DNA of 64,000 nt from Roseomonas sp. OT10 (GTDB lineage: Bacteria > Pseudomonadota > Alphaproteobacteria > Acetobacterales > Acetobacteraceae), in NCBI RefSeq assembly GCF_020991085.1, contig NZ_CP087719.1:1818001-1882000 (forward strand), written 5' to 3'. The translations under genes were made by a program, and so were the position numbers. Positions 35,799 through 47,156 of the stretch are shown here, one piece after another. Below the pieces are notes generated by a model. The model was given only the letters and a program-made list of their open reading frames with translations. It was not told the DNA's origin and did not search any database. How positions within the stretch are numbered: the stretch's first letter is position 1; the number at the start of each line of letters is the position of its first letter.

Positions 35799-36003
35799 GG
35801 CGCCGCTGGTGGCAGGCGGCGGGTGGTTTGACAAGCGGGGAGGGCGGAGGTAGAGCGCCGCCTCCTTCCGGGAACGTGGACACGGCCTCGTGCCGTGCGC
35901 CCGCTCATGCGCCTCCGGGCCGCCTGGGACTACCGGGACACACCAGCGGCCACCGATCCGGCATCAACCGGGCCTTGCCGCGCCGAATGAAAGGACCCGC
36001 CGC

Positions 36004-36621
36004 ATGACCAAGCGCGCGGAAAGCAAGTACAAGATCAACCGCCGCCTCGGCGTGAACCTCTGGGGCCGCGCCAAGTCGCCCATCGCCAAGCGCGAGTACG
36101 GCCCCGGCCAGCACGGCCAGCGCCGCAAGCAGAAGCCGACCGACTTCGGCATCCAGCTGATGGCGAAGCAGAAGCTGAAGGGCTACTACGGCAACATCGG
36201 CGAGAAGCAGTTCCGCAAGTATTACGAGGAGGCGGTGCGCCGGAAGGGCGATACCTCCGAGAACTTGATCGAGCTGCTGGAGCGCCGGCTGGACGCGGTG
36301 GTCTACCGCATGAAGCTGGCCGTGACCCCCTTCGCCGCCCGCCAGTTCGTCAACCACGGCCACCTGCTGGTGAACGGCAAGCGCGTGAACATCCCCTCCT
36401 ACCTCGTCAAGGACGGCGACGTCATCGAGGTGAAGGAGAAGTCCAAGCAGCTGACCGCCGTGCTCGACGCCGCCCAGTCCGGCGAGCGCGACGTGCCGGA
36501 GTACATCCAGATCGACCATCGCCAGATGAAGGGCACCTTCGTCCGCGCGCCGAAGCTGGGCGACGTGCCCTATCCGGTGCAGATGGAGCCGAACCTGGTG
36601 GTCGAGTTCTACTCCCGCTGA
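36004..36621 (+). CDS. rpsD: 30S ribosomal protein S4
   Basis: 205-residue primary rRNA-binding protein of the small subunit. It begins [21 protein letters not shown] and has the S4 domain [20 protein letters not shown] and [20 protein letters not shown]. It ends NLVVEFYSR. The start at 36004 follows GAAAGGACC. A strong terminator follows, so it is a single-gene unit. Confidence 0.97.
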   Translation: MTKRAESKYKINRRLGVNLWGRAKSPIAKREYGPGQHGQRRKQKPTDFGIQLMAKQKLKGYYGNIGEKQFRKYYEEAVRRKGDTSENLIELLERRLDAVVYRMKLAVTPFAARQFVNHGHLLVNGKRVNIPSYLVKDGDVIEVKEKSKQLTAVLDAAQSGERDVPEYIQIDHRQMKGTFVRAPKLGDVPYPVQMEPNLVVEFYSR

Positions 36622-36651
36622 GCCTTCGCCTCCTTCGAGGCCCTTGTCGGA

Positions 36652-36687
36652 CGCCGCCCCGGGAACGAACCTCCCGGGGCGGCGTTT
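36652..36687 (+). terminator. Rho-independent terminator of rpsD
   Basis: Perfect 13-bp stem (CGCCGCCCCGGGA / TCCCGGGGCGGCG), 7-base loop, then TTT; 30 bases after the rpsD stop. Confidence 0.85.
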
Positions 36688-36708
36688 CGCGTTCCAGGAG
36701 GCCCCCGG

Positions 36709-37488
36709 ATGCCCAGTGACAGCCTGCGACGACTGCTCTGCCTGATCCTGCCGGTGGTGCAGATCGTCACCGCGGCGCTGCCCTATCTCGGCATCGGCCA
36801 CTCGGTCGCCGTGATGTCCGCCTCCAGCCAGACGCCGGTGATCCCGGCGGGCTATGCCTTCCCGCTGATGTGGGGCCTGCTCTTCCTGCTCTCCCTGGCC
36901 TTCGGCGTGTGGCAGGCGCTACCGGCGCAGCACGCCGACCCGGCCGCGCAGCGGGTCGGCTGGCCGCTGGCGGGGGTCTTCGCCGCCAACACGCTCTGGC
37001 AGCTCGCGGCGCAGTTCTCCCGCAGCAATGGCTTCGGGCTGGTCCTCGTGATCCTCATTGCCCTGGCCTGCGCCCTGGCGGCCTTCTTCCTGGCGCGGCG
37101 CGGGCCGGTGCTGGGCGGGATGGCGCGCTGGCTGGTCTATCCGCTGACCGGGCTGATGGCGGGCTGGCTGACCGCCGCCACCTTCGCCAACATCTCCGGC
37201 GCGGCCCGCGCGGCGGGGATGATCCCCGATGGCGGATTCGGCGCCAGCATGGCGGCGGTGCTGATCCTGCTCGCCGCCGGGGGCTTCGCCGCGGCCATGG
37301 CCTGGGCCTCGCGGGGCAGCCGCTGGTATCTGGGCGGGGTGGGCTGGGCGCTGGTGGCCGTGGTGGTGGCCAATCTTGGCGCCAACCAGTTCGACATCAT
37401 GGCAGCGATCGTCGCGGCGGCGATGCTGGCACTGGTGGCGGCCGTGTCGTGGCAGCGGCGGCGTGCGGAAAGCGTGGCCCTGGCCTGA
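36709..37488 (+). CDS. Polytopic membrane protein, possibly TspO/MBR-related
   Basis: 259 residues with about seven hydrophobic helices. PAGYAFPLMWGLLFLLSLAF near residue 45 and GVFAANTLWQLAAQF near 90 resemble the Trp-containing helices of TspO/MBR-like proteins, though the protein is longer than classical TspO (about 160 residues). This is a tentative match. The start at 36709 has CAGGAGG upstream. It stands alone between rpsD and grxD. Confidence 0.6.
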   Translation: MPSDSLRRLLCLILPVVQIVTAALPYLGIGHSVAVMSASSQTPVIPAGYAFPLMWGLLFLLSLAFGVWQALPAQHADPAAQRVGWPLAGVFAANTLWQLAAQFSRSNGFGLVLVILIALACALAAFFLARRGPVLGGMARWLVYPLTGLMAGWLTAATFANISGAARAAGMIPDGGFGASMAAVLILLAAGGFAAAMAWASRGSRWYLGGVGWALVAVVVANLGANQFDIMAAIVAAAMLALVAAVSWQRRRAESVALA

Positions 37489-37583
37489 CCGCATCGGGCG
37501 CCGAGAGGTGAGGGCGTCGGAACCTTACCGCCGCGTCCTATAGGAAATCAATCCTTTTCGATCTGTTCCCCTGTCCAGGGAAG

Positions 37584-37608
37584 GCCGCCGGGCCTGACAC
37601 CCGGCGGC
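37584..37608 (-). terminator. Terminator-like hairpin after grxD
   Basis: Perfect 9-bp stem (GCCGCCGGG / CCCGGCGGC) with a 7-base loop, 8 bases past the grxD stop. There is no clear T-run in the minus direction. Confidence 0.5.
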
Positions 37609-37615
37609 GCGCCGT

Positions 37616-37954
37616 TCAGGCCGCCTTGTCGGTGGCGACGCCCTTCTCCTCCAGCAGGCTCTGCAGCTCGCCCGACTGGAACATCTCCATGACGATGTCG
37701 CAGCCGCCGACAAACTCGCCCTTCACGTAGAGCTGCGGGATGGTCGGCCAGTTGGTGAAGGCCTTGATGCCCTCGCGGATCTCGGGATCGGCCAGCACGT
37801 TCACGCCCTTGAACGGCACGCCCACGTGGCTGAGGATCTGCACCACCCGCGCGGAGAAGCCGCATTGCGGGAAGGCGGGCGTCCCCTTCATGTAGAGGAC
37901 GACCGGGGTCTCCTCGATCTCGGCCTGGATGCGCTGGCTGACGGCGTCGCTCAT
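37616..37954 (-). CDS. grxD: Monothiol glutaredoxin, Grx4 family
   Basis: 112-residue CGFS-type glutaredoxin that carries a [2Fe-2S] cluster for Fe-S delivery. The active site is Cys31 in [11 protein letters not shown]. The glutathione site includes [19 protein letters not shown]. It follows a bolA-family gene by 21 bp; BolA and Grx4 proteins form a shared-cluster complex, so the pair is a functional unit. Confidence 0.95.
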   Translation of the reverse strand: MSDAVSQRIQAEIEETPVVLYMKGTPAFPQCGFSARVVQILSHVGVPFKGVNVLADPEIREGIKAFTNWPTIPQLYVKGEFVGGCDIVMEMFQSGELQSLLEEKGVATDKAA

Positions 37955-37975
37955 GCGTCGGGTCCTTCTGGGTCT

Positions 37976-38209
37976 CTACTCGGGGGCGGAGGTCTGGAGC
38001 GCGAGGGCGTGCAACTCACCGCCGACGCGGCCGCGCAGGGCGGCATAGACGATCTGGTGCTGCTGCACGCGGGACTTGCCGCGGAACGCCTCGGACACGA
38101 CGGCGGCGGCGTAGTGGTCGCCGTCGCCCGCCAGGTCCTCGATGGTCACCTGCGCGTCCGGAAGGGCGGCGCGGATCAGCGCCTCGATCTCGGCGGGCTG
38201 CATCGCCAT
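37976..38209 (-). CDS. BolA family Fe-S partner protein
   Basis: 77-residue BolA/IbaG-type protein: DAQVTIEDLAGDGDHYAAAVV, then SRVQQHQIVYAALRGRVGGEL with the conserved His that can bind the shared cluster. Two close ATGs (38209, 38203) are possible. It sits 5 bp after purL and just upstream of grxD on the same strand. Confidence 0.9.
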   Translation of the reverse strand: MAMQPAEIEALIRAALPDAQVTIEDLAGDGDHYAAAVVSEAFRGKSRVQQHQIVYAALRGRVGGELHALALQTSAPE

Positions 38210-38214
38210 GCGCG

Positions 38215-40470
<2,256 letters not shown>

Positions 40471-40517
40471 GGGCCGGGTGTGGGTGGGCGCGGCGCGAAT
40501 GTCCAGGGGCGGAAAGG

Positions 40518-41126
40518 TCATGGCCAACCCCAGCGAACCGAGCGGGGGATGCGGGCGCGGCCGGCGGCGGTGCGGTGGAGGTGTTTGAGCGTGGCAAGCA
40601 GGGCGCGGAGGGGGCCGCACTGGCCGTGGGGCGCGGAATCCGGGTCCGGAATCGGGGTGCGGGCGAGGGTTTCGGACAAAAGCGGATCGGGGAGGAGCCA
40701 GGGCGGTCCGTCGAGGGCGGAGCGGAGGCCGAGGCGGCGGATCAGGACAAGGAAGGGGAAGCCGAGGAGGCGGGCGGCGCGTCGGCAGGCGCGGCAGATG
40801 GCGTGCTCGATGGCGCGGAGGGGGTGGGAGGGGTCGGCCTCGGCGAGGGCGAGGAGGAGGCGCTGCCAGAGGCCGGCATGGGTGAGGCGGCGGAAGTGTC
40901 GGGCGACGGTGTCGGGGTTGCCGAAGCGGGGCGGGAGGGCGGCCCAGGGGGCGCGGGAGAGGGCGGCGTGGAAGATGGCGTCCATGCGGGCGCGGAGGTC
41001 GTGGACGGGGCGGCCGCGCGGGTCGGTGCGGGCGAGGTGGGGGAGGAGGGCGGCCCAGGCGGCGTCGGAGAGGGGGGACCAGGGGGTGGGAGGGGAGAGG
41101 CGGGAGGTGTGGGGGAGGAAGGGCAT
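40518..41126 (-). CDS. IS5-like transposase N-terminal domain protein (DUF4096-like)
   Basis: 202 residues. [20 protein letters not shown], then [25 protein letters not shown], resembles the N-terminal DUF4096 domain of IS5-family transposases. The catalytic DDE domain is absent, so it is a fragment or a domesticated domain. Extreme C-rich codon use (G-rich plus strand) sets it apart from both purL and the AT-rich insert. No terminal inverted repeats seen. Its stop overlaps an alternative purL start. Confidence 0.55.
   Translation of the reverse strand: MPFLPHTSRLSPPTPWSPLSDAAWAALLPHLARTDPRGRPVHDLRARMDAIFHAALSRAPWAALPPRFGNPDTVARHFRRLTHAGLWQRLLLALAEADPSHPLRAIEHAICRACRRAARLLGFPFLVLIRRLGLRSALDGPPWLLPDPLLSETLARTPIPDPDSAPHGQCGPLRALLATLKHLHRTAAGRARIPRSVRWGWP
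41072..41095 (+). other. G-quadruplex-type sequence
   Basis: Four G-runs (6, 5, 3 and 4 bases) separated by loops of 4, 1 and 1 bases on the plus strand, within a longer purine tract (about 41035-41150) that ends at the AT-rich insert border. Confidence 0.55.
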
Positions 41127-41215
41127 GGGTGGGAGAGTAGCAGGAAGGTATGATTTAGGCAAGTATTCCTATTAAAGTCACATCAACTCAATTCGAAAGT
41201 AGAACAAGAAGGGGC

Positions 41216-41728
41216 CTAAATAGAAACAGATTCCAATCGCAGAAATTCATTGAAGTTTACATGTGGTACTCCTTCTAGAAGACAAATATCGGGTATTTTG
41301 CGCCTGAATGCACTAGGCTGTGTTATATTTGCGCAGGCTTTTTCCATGCTCAGCACGGGAACTCCAAGAGATTTACCTAATGCTATAATTGATAGATCGT
41401 TGAGGCCTATTGTTGATTTTCCTTTTCCGTTATACTCTCCAATAAATGCCCTGTGATCTTTTTGCATGCGTTGTATGTGTTGAGAGTAAGATTGCCAATC
41501 CCAGTGATTACTTCCAATTTCCATCATTAGCAGAGTCTCATGACTTTTTATGCAAGCGCCCATTTCTCCTGGTAAATGCAAAAGCTCATCGTAAATCTCC
41601 CTAGTAACAGCTATACATCCTTGTTGAATTTTTTGGGAAATGAGTGACCAGAGCGTTACATGTATGTCTTGTGGCATGGTTTCCAATGGATTACTTAACC
41701 CCGACATATCCAGACAATATTTCTTCAT
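41216..41728 (-). CDS. PIN-domain protein, DUF4411-like (putative toxin nuclease)
   Basis: 170 residues. The N-terminal YCLDMSGLSN has the first PIN Asp at residue 7. AVTREIYDELLHL supplies the Glu region, and GLNDLSIIALGKSLGVPVLSME followed by KIPDICLLEGV supplies later acids. The order fits DUF4411-type PIN RNases. The ATG at 41728 lies just after the upstream stop; a TTG at 41734 would overlap it by 4 bp. Codon use is AT-rich like its partner. The Xre-ImmA partner and tight spacing suggest a toxin-antitoxin-like pair; toxicity is inference. Confidence 0.75.
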   Translation of the reverse strand: MKKYCLDMSGLSNPLETMPQDIHVTLWSLISQKIQQGCIAVTREIYDELLHLPGEMGACIKSHETLLMMEIGSNHWDWQSYSQHIQRMQKDHRAFIGEYNGKGKSTIGLNDLSIIALGKSLGVPVLSMEKACANITQPSAFRRKIPDICLLEGVPHVNFNEFLRLESVSI

Positions 41729-41730
41729 AA

Positions 41731-42921
41731 TCAATCAAACTCCGACCTAATATCGTTAAGGTGGCGGATATTTTTGATTCCCATAAATTCTGCAGCATTG
41801 TGGTTTGTTATGTGGCCATCATCCCAGGCGTCCAGAACTAAACCGGTATACATGTCTCCTAAAGCATTTCTGTATCTACTGCCGTAATATTTTGATCTAG
41901 CAAACGACTTATATTTTTTTTCTTCAGCCAGAAACTCTGCGAGTTTCTTATCCCAATAATATTCTGGAGCAATATAGCCAATATGTACTAGACGAATAAG
42001 CATGGCATGTCGGCTGATATGGAAATGTGAGGATAGGTTCTCTAGAAGGTCATCTGCTATTTCGCTTGATGGTTGCGCGACTTTCCCTAAAATTCCCTCA
42101 ATTTCTTCTAATGGAGCCAAAAAGGCTCCCGCAAATTTATTGCACCATGACTCAACCTTGACTTTGGTGTTCATATTTTTTGGCTGGCTAGGTGGACCAC
42201 TAATTGCGCTCATTTGTAAAACAATATGGCCCAATTCATGGGACATTGTGAAAACTTGCGCCGATGGCGCCTCAGTACCAAAAACTATAATCGGTAGCGG
42301 TGATTTAAAAATGCACATGCCGCGCGCACTAAACTTTACTAGAGATGATTCTTTGAGAACTAAGATTCCGGCCATCTCTAGAAAGCGTCGCAAAATGCGT
42401 GGCAAGCTGTCTCCCTCTCGTGACGTTAGAGATGTCTGTTGCTTAATACTAAATCCAATCGCCTCGCGTGACAGCTTTGCTGCGGCTTCAGGTTGATCAT
42501 TTAGATTTGCATTTAGTTTTGCCGGAATTTTTGGGGGCGACTCACCAATAATGTCAAATAACTCAACAGCGTTGACGCGTTGTTCTTCGGCCCATGCTTG
42601 TATGTATTTAAGCTCGCGCTTTTCGTGTGGATCATCGGTTTCCTTGTGTAGTCTGAAGTCGGGCAGCGCTTCAGGCTCAGAGAGCTCTGGAGGACTATCT
42701 AAGAGAAACTCCAGAAATGGGCGATCATAAAATTCCGCGAGAATTCGGGCCTGCCTAACAGTAGGGTGGGTTTCTCCACTTTCCCAAGATATTATTTTCG
42801 AAACTGGAATCTGGAGCTTGTCTGAAGCGGCTTCGAGTGATCGCCCTCTCCATTGCCGCGCCCAACGCATGATCAATGGGTTAATGGGCAACTTTGGCTT
42901 TTTCGTTGCGCGAGAAGCCAT
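41731..42921 (-). CDS. Xre-family HTH fused to ImmA/IrrE metallopeptidase
   Basis: 396 residues. An HTH spans about 26-62 (GRSLEAASDKLQIPVSKIIS, then WESGETHPT). The C-terminal DUF955 zinc protease has H228-E-L-G-H232 in TMSHELGHIVLQ and the downstream ligand block ESWCNKFAGAFLAPLEEI. Such proteins repress their operon and cleave a regulator or antitoxin on a signal. It is upstream of, and nearly overlapping, the PIN gene, so it is the likely antitoxin or regulator. The start at 42921 has a GGAG site about 9 bases upstream. Confidence 0.85.
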   Translation of the reverse strand: MASRATKKPKLPINPLIMRWARQWRGRSLEAASDKLQIPVSKIISWESGETHPTVRQARILAEFYDRPFLEFLLDSPPELSEPEALPDFRLHKETDDPHEKRELKYIQAWAEEQRVNAVELFDIIGESPPKIPAKLNANLNDQPEAAAKLSREAIGFSIKQQTSLTSREGDSLPRILRRFLEMAGILVLKESSLVKFSARGMCIFKSPLPIIVFGTEAPSAQVFTMSHELGHIVLQMSAISGPPSQPKNMNTKVKVESWCNKFAGAFLAPLEEIEGILGKVAQPSSEIADDLLENLSSHFHISRHAMLIRLVHIGYIAPEYYWDKKLAEFLAEEKKYKSFARSKYYGSRYRNALGDMYTGLVLDAWDDGHITNHNAAEFMGIKNIRHLNDIRSEFD

Positions 42922-42946
42922 ATGTGGACGACTCCGGAAGTTGACT

Positions 42947-42956
42947 AACGATCGTT
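42947..42956. promoter_or_regulatory. Palindrome in the leader of the Xre-ImmA gene
   Basis: AACGATCGTT, a perfect 10-bp palindrome between the predicted -10 box and the start codon. It is a candidate autorepression site for the encoded HTH protein. Confidence 0.4.
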
Positions 42957-42978
42957 CACGAATCGATCTAAACACAGA

Positions 42979-43007
42979 TTAATAGTGTTGTCTACCCGGT
43001 TAATCAA
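42979..43007 (-). promoter_or_regulatory. Predicted sigma70-type promoter of the Xre-ImmA/PIN pair
   Basis: On the minus strand: TTGATT (43002-43007), a 17-base spacer, then TATTAA (42979-42984), about 58 bases before the start codon. The segment also contains GATTAA...TTAATC half-sites that could overlap an operator. Confidence 0.5.
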
Positions 43008-43200
43008 CAAATAAAGAGCGGGCTTTGTGTGAAGATCACGGAGTTTTATCTCTATCTGTTGCTTGCTTGCTGAAATAAAAAGCAAAGAAATTACCAATAA
43101 TGCGCCAAAATGATTCTGGTAGTTTTTTGTATGATTTTTGTTGTTTTGTACTCCGTTCGATTTATAAGAAATTCTTCTGAGATATGAGTAGAAATGAACT

Positions 43201-43872
43201 CTAGGTGAGAGCTAGCGCCGCCAAGCTCTCGAACAACGGCATCCCATCCTCCCCGCCCGTCAGCGGGTCCACATAATTCTCCGGGTGCGGCATCAGCCCC
43301 AGCACCCGGAGGTTGGGCGACAGCACCCCCGCGATATCCCGCGCCGCCCCGTTCCGATTCGCATCCGCGTAGCGGAACGCCACCAGCCCCTCGCCCTCCA
43401 GCCGGTCCAGCGTCCCGGCATCGGCGAAGTAGTTCCCATCCCCATGGGCCATCGGCGCGCGGAAGGTCGCGCCCTTCTGCCAGCGCGACGTGAACGGCGT
43501 CCCCGCCCGCTCCACCCGCAGCACGCAATCCATGGACAGGAACCGCAGCGAGGCATTCCGCAGCAGCACGCCGGGCAGCAGCCCCGCCTCGCACAGGATC
43601 TGGAAGCCGTTGCACACCCCCAGCACATGCCCCCCGCGCCCGGCGAAGGCGGCCACGTCGCGCATGATCGGCGACTGCGCCGCCATCGCCCCGGTGCGCA
43701 GGTAATCCCCGAAGGAGAAGCCGCCCGGCAGCACCACCAGGTCCAGCCCCGGCGGCAGGCTCGCCTCGCCATGCCACAGCATGACCGGCGCCACCCCCGT
43801 CGCGCGCTTCAGGGCCAGGGCCATGTCGCGCTCGCGGTTGGTGCCGGGGAAGACGACGATGCCGGCCTTCAT
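43201..43872 (-). CDS. purQ: Phosphoribosylformylglycinamidine synthase subunit PurQ
   Basis: Glutamine amidotransferase subunit of FGAM synthase, 223 residues. The nucleophile is Cys87 in [21 protein letters not shown]; the His-Glu pair lies in [14 protein letters not shown]. It supplies ammonia to PurL. The reading frame is intact to its stop, which sits at the very edge of the AT-rich insert, so the insertion spared the gene. Confidence 0.96.
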   Translation of the reverse strand: MKAGIVVFPGTNRERDMALALKRATGVAPVMLWHGEASLPPGLDLVVLPGGFSFGDYLRTGAMAAQSPIMRDVAAFAGRGGHVLGVCNGFQILCEAGLLPGVLLRNASLRFLSMDCVLRVERAGTPFTSRWQKGATFRAPMAHGDGNYFADAGTLDRLEGEGLVAFRYADANRNGAARDIAGVLSPNLRVLGLMPHPENYVDPLTGGEDGMPLFESLAALALT

Positions 43873-43906
43873 CGGGCGGTCCTTTCGGAGAAGAAGGGGA
43901 GGGGGC

Positions 43907-44152
43907 TCACTGCTGGAACACCCGCAGCCAGTGCAGCCCGCCCATCAGGACGATGGTGCCGATCGCGCCGATGGCGGCGGCCGTCACCCAGCGGTCGATC
44001 CCCGCCTTGCCGCGGGCGATCAGCGAGGGCGGGCGCGGCTTGCGGCGCCCCGGCGGCGCGGCGGGCGGCGCCACCTGGGCGTCGCGCCAGCGCAGGCCGA
44101 ACCAGACCAGCACCGTCAGCAGCAGCATGAGGAGGAGGGAGGCCTTGATCAT
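43907..44152 (-). CDS. Small two-helix membrane protein in the purine operon
   Basis: 81 residues: N-terminal helix [20 protein letters not shown], a basic Pro-rich loop ([11 protein letters not shown]) and a C-terminal helix [19 protein letters not shown]. No enzymatic features. It lies between purS and purQ (29 and 34 bp away), so it is co-transcribed. Role unknown. Confidence 0.7.
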   Translation of the reverse strand: MIKASLLLMLLLTVLVWFGLRWRDAQVAPPAAPPGRRKPRPPSLIARGKAGIDRWVTAAAIGAIGTIVLMGGLHWLRVFQQ

Positions 44153-44181
44153 CGCGGTCCCCCCTCAGGCGGCCGGCGCGC

Positions 44182-44429
44182 TCAGGCGCCCGCGACCTCG
44201 ACGCGGAAGGATTCGATGACCGTGTTGGCCAGCAGGCGCCGGGCCATCTCGGTCGCGGCCTCCTTCGCCTTGGCCGGGTCGGTCTCGGCCAGCTCCAGCT
44301 CGATCACCTTGCCCGCGCGCACCTCGCCCACGCCGTGATAGCCGAGCCCGGCCAGCGCGTGCTCGATCGCCTTGCCCTGGGGGTCGAGGACGCCCGTCTT
44401 GGGCATCACCGTCACGAACGCCTTGATCG

Positions 44430-44433
<4 letters not shown>
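44182..44433 (-). CDS. purS: Phosphoribosylformylglycinamidine synthase subunit PurS
   Basis: 83-residue small subunit that docks PurQ onto PurL. Pattern: [20 protein letters not shown], then [23 protein letters not shown] and a C-terminal [15 protein letters not shown] start at 44433 overlapping the purC stop by 4 bp. Confidence 0.94.
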
Positions 44434-45194
<761 letters not shown>

Positions 45195-45479
45195 TGCGGT
45201 CGTCCGAATCCTTTCGGGCCGCGCCGGACCGGCCCCGGAAAGGGGCCGTTCCGGGCGGCGCCATACCGGCTGCCTATAGCAGCCCCATCCGGTGGAGGCC
45301 ACCGAGAGCGGGCGGGGGGCAGGGTCGCGGGGGGCGTGGGGCCGGTTTGCCGCCTCCGCTCCGGGGTGCGGAACACAGCCCGGCGAGCGGCGAGATCGCC
45401 GACAACGTCCTGCGCCCTCGCCCGTTAAGCCGCCATGCCGCGCCTACCCGCGGCACAAGACACGACGGAGAGGACACGC

Positions 45480-45992
45480 ATGACGGCGACCATCCCCCGG
45501 CTCGGCCTGCTGGCCGCGTTGGCTTTTGCGCCTGCCGCCCTGGCCCAGACCAGCCAGCCCAGCACGCAGGGCACGATCGGCACCCCGACCAACCCGAGCG
45601 GCGGCGGGAGCACCATGGCGCAGGGCACGCCCGGGACGACGAACCCGGCGGCCACCGCCACCCCGGGCACGACGGCCGCCCCCATGGCGCCGGCCCCGAT
45701 GGCACCGGCGCCCGCGGGGCGCGCCGATAGCGCCCCGCCCAGCAGTGGCGGGCCGAACGCGCCCGGCACCAACAATCCGCCCACCACCGCCACCCCCGTG
45801 GCGGGCGCGAACAGCTTCACCGAGGGCCAGGCCCGCAGCCGCATCGAGGCGGCGGGGTTCACGGACGTGACCGGGCTGCGGAAGGACGACAACGGCGTCT
45901 GGCGTGGCCAGGGCATGCGCGGCGGCAGCCGCACGGAGGTTGGCCTGGACTTCCAGGGCAACGTCGTCGTCGGCAACGCCCCGGCGCGCTGA
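45480..45992 (+). CDS. Exported Pro/Thr/Ala-rich protein with PepSY-like C terminus
   Basis: 170 residues. The signal peptide is TATIPRLGLLAALAFAPAALAQ. A low-complexity linker follows (TPGTTNPAATATPGTTAAP and similar). The C-terminal ~60 residues read SFTEGQARSRIEAAGFTDVT, then GLRKDDNGVWRGQGMRGGSR, which is PepSY-like. It is exported to the periplasm and its function is unknown. The start at 45480 follows GGAGAGGAC. It precedes the stress-protein gene by 71 bp with a GC-rich hairpin in the gap. Confidence 0.7.
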   Translation: MTATIPRLGLLAALAFAPAALAQTSQPSTQGTIGTPTNPSGGGSTMAQGTPGTTNPAATATPGTTAAPMAPAPMAPAPAGRADSAPPSSGGPNAPGTNNPPTTATPVAGANSFTEGQARSRIEAAGFTDVTGLRKDDNGVWRGQGMRGGSRTEVGLDFQGNVVVGNAPAR

Positions 45993-46063
45993 GGCCCCGT
46001 TCCCCTGACGGCCGGCGCGCCCTCGGGCGCCCGGCCCCCAACGTTCCGAAAGGCAGACCTTCC

Positions 46064-47053
46064 ATGGCAACACGCACCATCACCCGCCTGTTCGACACGC
46101 GCGACGCGGCGCTGGACGCCGTCCGCAGCCTTGAGTCGGCGGGTTTCCCGAGCAGCGACATCAGCCTGCTGGCGCGCGGCGCGGACGACGCCCCCGCCGT
46201 GGTCGACCGCGACGACCCGGTGGCCGACGACTCCGGCACGGGCGCGGGCGTCGGTGCCACCATCGGCACCGTCCTCGGCGGCGGCGCCGGCCTGGCGGCG
46301 GGGCTCGGCGCCCTGGCCATCCCCGGCCTGGGCCCCATCGTGGCGGCGGGCTGGCTGGTCGCGGCGCTGACCGGCGCGGGTGCCGGTGCGGTGGCGGGCG
46401 GCCTTCTCGGCGGCCTGACCGGCGCCGGGGTGAGCGAGGCCGAGGCCCCGGTCTACGCCGAGGGCATCCGCCGTGGCGGCAGCCTCGTCACCGTGCGCAC
46501 GGACGACCTGCGCGCGGCCGAGGCGGAGTCGATCCTGGCCCGCCACACCCCGGTCGACATCACGGCCCGCGAGGCGGACTACCGCGCCGGGGGCTGGGCC
46601 GGCTATCGCGATGACGATGCCCCGGACGGCACCCCCGGCAACCCGCCGGGCACCATGGCGAGCCGCGGTGTGGACCAGGTGGCCGGCACGAACATCAGCG
46701 GCGCCTATCCGGAGAACGAGCGGAGCCGTTCCGCCCCGGACGGCACGCCGGGCAACCCGCCGGGGACCAAGCTGAGCCGCGGCATCGACGAGGTGGCGGG
46801 AACCAACATCAGCGGCGCGCATCCGGAGAACGAGCGGCGCGGCTCCGCCCCGGATGGCACGCCGGGCAATCCTCCGGGCACCGCCGCCAGCCGCGCGGTG
46901 GATCGCGCGGCGGGGACGAATGTCAGCGGGGCCTACCCCTCGCAGTCGGACGGCACGCCGCGCAACCCGCCCGGCACGGCCGCCGAGCGAGCCGTGGACC
47001 GGACCGCGGGGACCAACCTCAGCGGCGCGAATCCGGGCCGCGACCGGGTCTGA
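46064..47053 (+). CDS. YflT/GSP17M-like stress protein with four C-terminal repeats
   Basis: 329 residues. The N terminus (TRTITRLFDTRDAALDAVRS) is typical of the heat-induced general stress protein 17M/YflT domain. A Gly/Ala hydrophobic hairpin follows (VGATIGTVLGGGAGLAAGLG ... AAGWLVAALTGAGAGAVAGG), which may contact membranes. From residue about 188 come four copies of a unit with DGTPGNPPGT, SRxVDxxAGTN and SGAYPENE. The repeat part is charged, Gly/Pro/Asn-rich and probably disordered. Osmotic or desiccation protection is a guess from family context. Confidence 0.75.
   Translation: MATRTITRLFDTRDAALDAVRSLESAGFPSSDISLLARGADDAPAVVDRDDPVADDSGTGAGVGATIGTVLGGGAGLAAGLGALAIPGLGPIVAAGWLVAALTGAGAGAVAGGLLGGLTGAGVSEAEAPVYAEGIRRGGSLVTVRTDDLRAAEAESILARHTPVDITAREADYRAGGWAGYRDDDAPDGTPGNPPGTMASRGVDQVAGTNISGAYPENERSRSAPDGTPGNPPGTKLSRGIDEVAGTNISGAHPENERRGSAPDGTPGNPPGTAASRAVDRAAGTNVSGAYPSQSDGTPRNPPGTAAERAVDRTAGTNLSGANPGRDRV
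46625..47050 (+). repeat. Four in-frame coding repeats in the stress protein
   Basis: Units begin at 46625, 46739, 46853 and 46949 (spacing 114, 114 and 96 bp, all multiples of three). Units 1-3 are most alike; unit 4 lacks the ENERRGSAP tail and has DGTPRNPPGT. Confidence 0.85.
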
Positions 47054-47097
47054 CCGGCACGCCGGCCTTCGCCGGCGGAAGCATGGGACGCAGGGAA

Positions 47098-47121
47098 GGG
47101 GCCGGTCCGCCGGCCCCTTTT
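47098..47121 (+). terminator. Rho-independent terminator after the stress protein
   Basis: GGGGCCGG / CCGGCCCC, TCCG loop, then TTTT. Flanking AA/TT make it usable from both strands, so it could also stop the convergent NRDE gene. Confidence 0.85.
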
Positions 47122-47156
47122 CCATGCCATCAGCCCAGGGGGTCAGCCCGCGGGGA

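Larger units (their letters stand above)
41135..43200. mobile_element. AT-rich insert in the purine operon (small genomic island)
   Basis: An abrupt drop in GC, with poly-A/T runs and A/T third positions, from about 41150 to the last base before the purQ stop. It separates purQ from purL, which otherwise would be neighbours. It carries the Xre-ImmA/IrrE and PIN genes. I see no integrase, tRNA or clear direct repeats, so the mechanism of entry is unknown and the ends are approximate. Confidence 0.65.

Noticed and set aside
41115-43215. Direct repeats bounding the AT-rich insert (GGTGGGAGAGTAGC on the left, AGGTGAGAGCTAGC on the right)
   Set aside because: The match needs gaps and lies in low-complexity purine sequence. 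Not strong enough to call an attachment or target-site duplication.
43091-43777. Alternative 228-residue frame across the purQ/insert junction
   Set aside because: It is the +1 shadow of purQ joined to AT-rich noncoding sequence. The genuine purQ frame is complete.
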